Translations under genes and position numbers: made by a program | Shown here: positions 7,418-8,772 of the stretch, piece after piece | How the letters are laid out: each line of letters starts with the position of its first letter | Numbering within the stretch: the first letter of the stretch is position 1 | The notes under the pieces: model-generated | Told to the model about the DNA's origin: nothing | The model's input: only the letters and a program-made list of their open reading frames with translations | Database searches by the model: none | Source: Clostridiaceae bacterium | GTDB taxonomy: Bacteria; Bacillota_A; Clostridia; Acetivibrionales; Acetivibrionaceae | Direction: 5' to 3' | Assembly (NCBI GenBank): GCA_012513545.1 | Contig: JAAZCB010001054.1 | Coordinates: forward strand, 1-8,772 | DNA length: 8,772 nucleotides

Positions 7418-7454
7418 AAAAAAATAATAAGCTATGTATATTATTACATAGCTT
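7418..7454 (-). terminator. Rho-independent terminator of the repeat-protein gene
   Basis: AAGCTATGTA (7429-7438) and TACATAGCTT (7445-7454) form a perfect 10-bp stem with a 6-base loop. Read on the minus strand the stem is followed by ATTATTTTTTTC, a proper T-run (A7 at 7418-7424). It lies about 140 bases past the stop of the coiled-coil gene. Confidence 0.6.
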
Positions 7455-7505
7455 TCTTAGAAAATGAATAGAAAATAAAATAAAAAGTGAGAAATCTAAC
7501 TTGAT

Positions 7506-7544
7506 GTGACGGGGAACCGTCCCCTGTCACGTGTCACGTGTCAC
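7506..7544. repeat. GTGAC-armed GAACCGTCCC palindrome with GTGTCAC heptamers
   Basis: GTGACGGGGA (7506-7515) pairs with TCCCC-T-GTCAC (7520-7530): ten pairs, one bulged T, loop ACCG. It continues as heptamers CTGTCAC, GTGTCAC, GTGTCAC (7524-7544), which create overlapping CACGTG palindromes. No T-run follows on either strand, so this is a repeat element rather than a classical terminator. Confidence 0.65.
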
Positions 7545-7594
7545 GTGTATAAATCTTCTATACACAGGATTTGTTACATCCTCTGTAATTAAAA

Positions 7595-8772
7595 CTAGTT
7601 AGCAGCTATAGCAGAAAGTATATCCTCAACTACTTTGTCAAAAGCTTCTTTTTCAGCTTTTATCTTTTCGTTTAATTCTTTATCCTGTTCCATTAACTCT
7701 GCTTCAGCAGCTTTGTCAACTGGCTTAACTTCTCTTAATGCTTTTAATGCTTCCTGTAACTCAACTTTGCTGTCATTTAAAGCAGTAAGATTTTCCACTA
7801 AAGTTGCTTGTGCATTTTCTATCTGTGCTATAACATCTTCTCCATACTTTGCAACTAATTTGATTCTTTCTATTTTCTGGTTAGCATCATCTCTTTTAGC
7901 TTTTAATTCTTCTTCTAATGCTCTTTCTGCTGCTCTTAACTCTTCAACTTGTTCTGTATCAACTGTCTCAGCTGCCAATAATTCGTCTATTTGAGCCTTT
8001 ATTACATCTTTACTTGCCCTTATTACGATTTCTTCAGCTGCAAAATCATCTTTTATAGCAATAATTTGATCGGCTGCATCTTTACCATACTTTGCAACCA
8101 ATTTAATTCCTTCGATTGTCTTATTCATTGCATCTCTTTTAACCTTCAAGGCATCTGCCAAAGCTTTTTCTGCTGCTTTTAACTCATCAACTTGTTCTGT
8201 ATCAACTGTCTCAGCTGCCAACAATTCGTCTATTTGAGCCTTTATTGCATCCCTGCTTTCTTTTACTGCGCTTTCTTCAGTTGCAAAAGCTGCCTTCAAA
8301 GTTTTGATTTGAGTGGCTATAGCTTCTCCGTACTCTGCAACCAATTTAATATCTTCAATTTCCTTATTCATTGCGTCTCTTTTAGCTCTTAATTCATCTT
8401 CTAAAGCTATTTCAGCTGCCTGTAATTCTTCAATTTTTTCATCATCAGGTATTTCAGCTGCTAACAACTCATCGATTTGAGCTCTTATTTCTTCCTTGCT
8501 TGCCTTTACTGCGCTTTCTTCAGTTGCAAAAGCTTCTTTTAAAGCTTCAATCTTTACTACAGCATCTTCACCGAATTTTAAAACTAATTTAGCTCTCTCT
8601 ATTTGCTTGTGCATTGCATCTCTTTTAGCTTTAATTTCGTCATTTATGGCTTTCTCTGTTTCCTTTAATGCTGCCATAGCTGTTTCATCAACAGGCTTAA
8701 CATCTCTCAACGCCTTCATTTCGTCACGCAAAGCTTTAAGGCTTTCTTCCAGAATAGCAATTTCTGCTTCAC
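7595..8772 (-). CDS. Repetitive helical (coiled-coil) protein of 81-residue units, C-terminal part
   Basis: I do not recognise the family. The frame stays open to the window edge (EAEIAILEESLKALRDEMKA upstream), so the N-terminus, and any signal peptide, is not seen; the TTG at 8731 is probably internal. About 392 residues are visible, rich in Ala, Glu, Lys and Leu with no Cys or Trp. Four exact 81-residue units end the protein, preceded by a partial one and followed by LSAIAAN. Each begins KLVxxYG, where the Gly probably ends a helix, then a helix of about 40 residues, a short break (ETVDTE, EIPDD or VKPVD), and a second helix with KAKRDAMNK. This suggests stacked helical hairpins, possibly a cell-surface or structural protein. 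It converges on the flavoenzyme gene across a duplicated block. Stop TAG at 7595-7597. Confidence 0.8.
   Translation of the reverse strand, partial: EAEIAILEESLKALRDEMKALRDVKPVDETAMAALKETEKAINDEIKAKRDAMHKQIERAKLVLKFGEDAVVKIEALKEAFATEESAVKASKEEIRAQIDELLAAEIPDDEKIEELQAAEIALEDELRAKRDAMNKEIEDIKLVAEYGEAIATQIKTLKAAFATEESAVKESRDAIKAQIDELLAAETVDTEQVDELKAAEKALADALKVKRDAMNKTIEGIKLVAKYGKDAADQIIAIKDDFAAEEIVIRASKDVIKAQIDELLAAETVDTEQVEELRAAERALEEELKAKRDDANQKIERIKLVAKYGEDVIAQIENAQATLVENLTALNDSKVELQEALKALREVKPVDKAAEAELMEQDKELNEKIKAEKEAFDKVVEDILSAIAAN
7619..8590 (-). repeat. Four tandem 243-bp (81-codon) intragenic repeats
   Basis: Units in protein order: 8348-8590, 8105-8347, 7862-8104, 7619-7861. All four are exactly 81 codons with no indels. 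Units 2 and 3 match at about 51 of 81 residues by hand count, and share the 19 residues IKAQIDELLAAETVDTEQV. The last unit differs in its break (VKPVD) and matches the partial unit at the window edge instead. Confidence 0.85.

Larger units (their letters stand above)
7312..7550. repeat. Tandem imperfect duplication, copy 2 (carries a flavoenzyme tail remnant)
   Basis: The second copy of the block. 7312-7359 repeats the last 48 coding bases of the flavoenzyme gene exactly (reading IMYAIWDAFEVAKSI and stop) but is non-coding here because nothing upstream is in frame with a start. It keeps the hairpin and the palindrome element and ends in GTGTCAC heptamers. Confidence 0.85.

Noticed and set aside
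7506..7530. GC-rich palindrome as the terminator of the repeat-protein gene
   Set aside because: No T-run on either strand; the hairpin with seven T at 7418-7454 is the better candidate.
7290..7544. CRISPR-like array from the repeated GGAACCGTCCCC elements
   Set aside because: Only two close copies, 223 bases apart, within a duplicated block; no regular spacers and no cas genes.
7635..8392. Three open frames on the + strand opposite the repeat protein
   Set aside because: Ser/Cys/Phe-rich shadows of the low-complexity coiled-coil gene; no ribosome sites, and they follow the 243-base periodicity of the minus-strand gene.

Overview
The window reads as chromosomal DNA of an anaerobic, AT-rich Firmicute, most likely a Clostridia member. 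The grounds are strong AGGAGG-type ribosome sites, TTGACA/TAAAAT promoters, a TTG start, a sigma-D-like promoter before a chemotaxis gene, a 2-enoate-reductase-type flavoenzyme, and short GAACCGTCCC palindromes of a kind I recall from clostridial genomes. The species cannot be fixed by eye.

Layout: 1-554 is the 3' part of a DMT/EamA transporter (+). 652-1131 is a CheW-like adaptor (+). It converges on ychF, a P-loop GTPase at 1208-2302 (-), with a hairpin terminator between them. 2426-3712 (-) is a GT-C membrane glycosyltransferase with its own good promoter. A 593-base gap follows, holding one GAACCGTCCC palindrome and perhaps a decayed coding remnant. 4306-4932 (+) is a nitroreductase-family flavoprotein. 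5099-7097 (+) is a 2-enoate reductase/2,4-dienoyl-CoA-reductase-type flavoenzyme with every domain present, but its frame is broken by one extra base near codon 84. It has its own promoter, and a perfect 7-2-7 palindrome just downstream looks like an operator.

7098-7594 carries no intact gene. It holds an imperfect tandem duplication that begins inside the last 48 bases of the flavoenzyme gene. Each copy carries an AT-rich hairpin and ends in the same 18-base GGAACCGTCCCC-type element. 7595-8772 (-) is the C-terminal part of a repetitive, Cys- and Trp-free helical protein made of exact 81-residue units. I do not recognise its family.

Functionally the window is a patchwork of mostly single-gene transcription units (transport, chemotaxis, translation-associated GTPase, envelope glycosylation, flavin redox chemistry, a repeat protein). 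It is not one pathway. The most unusual parts are the 81-residue repeat protein, the duplicated palindrome-bearing block beside it, and the frameshifted flavoenzyme with its putative operator. I see no clear evidence for a complete new multi-gene system.
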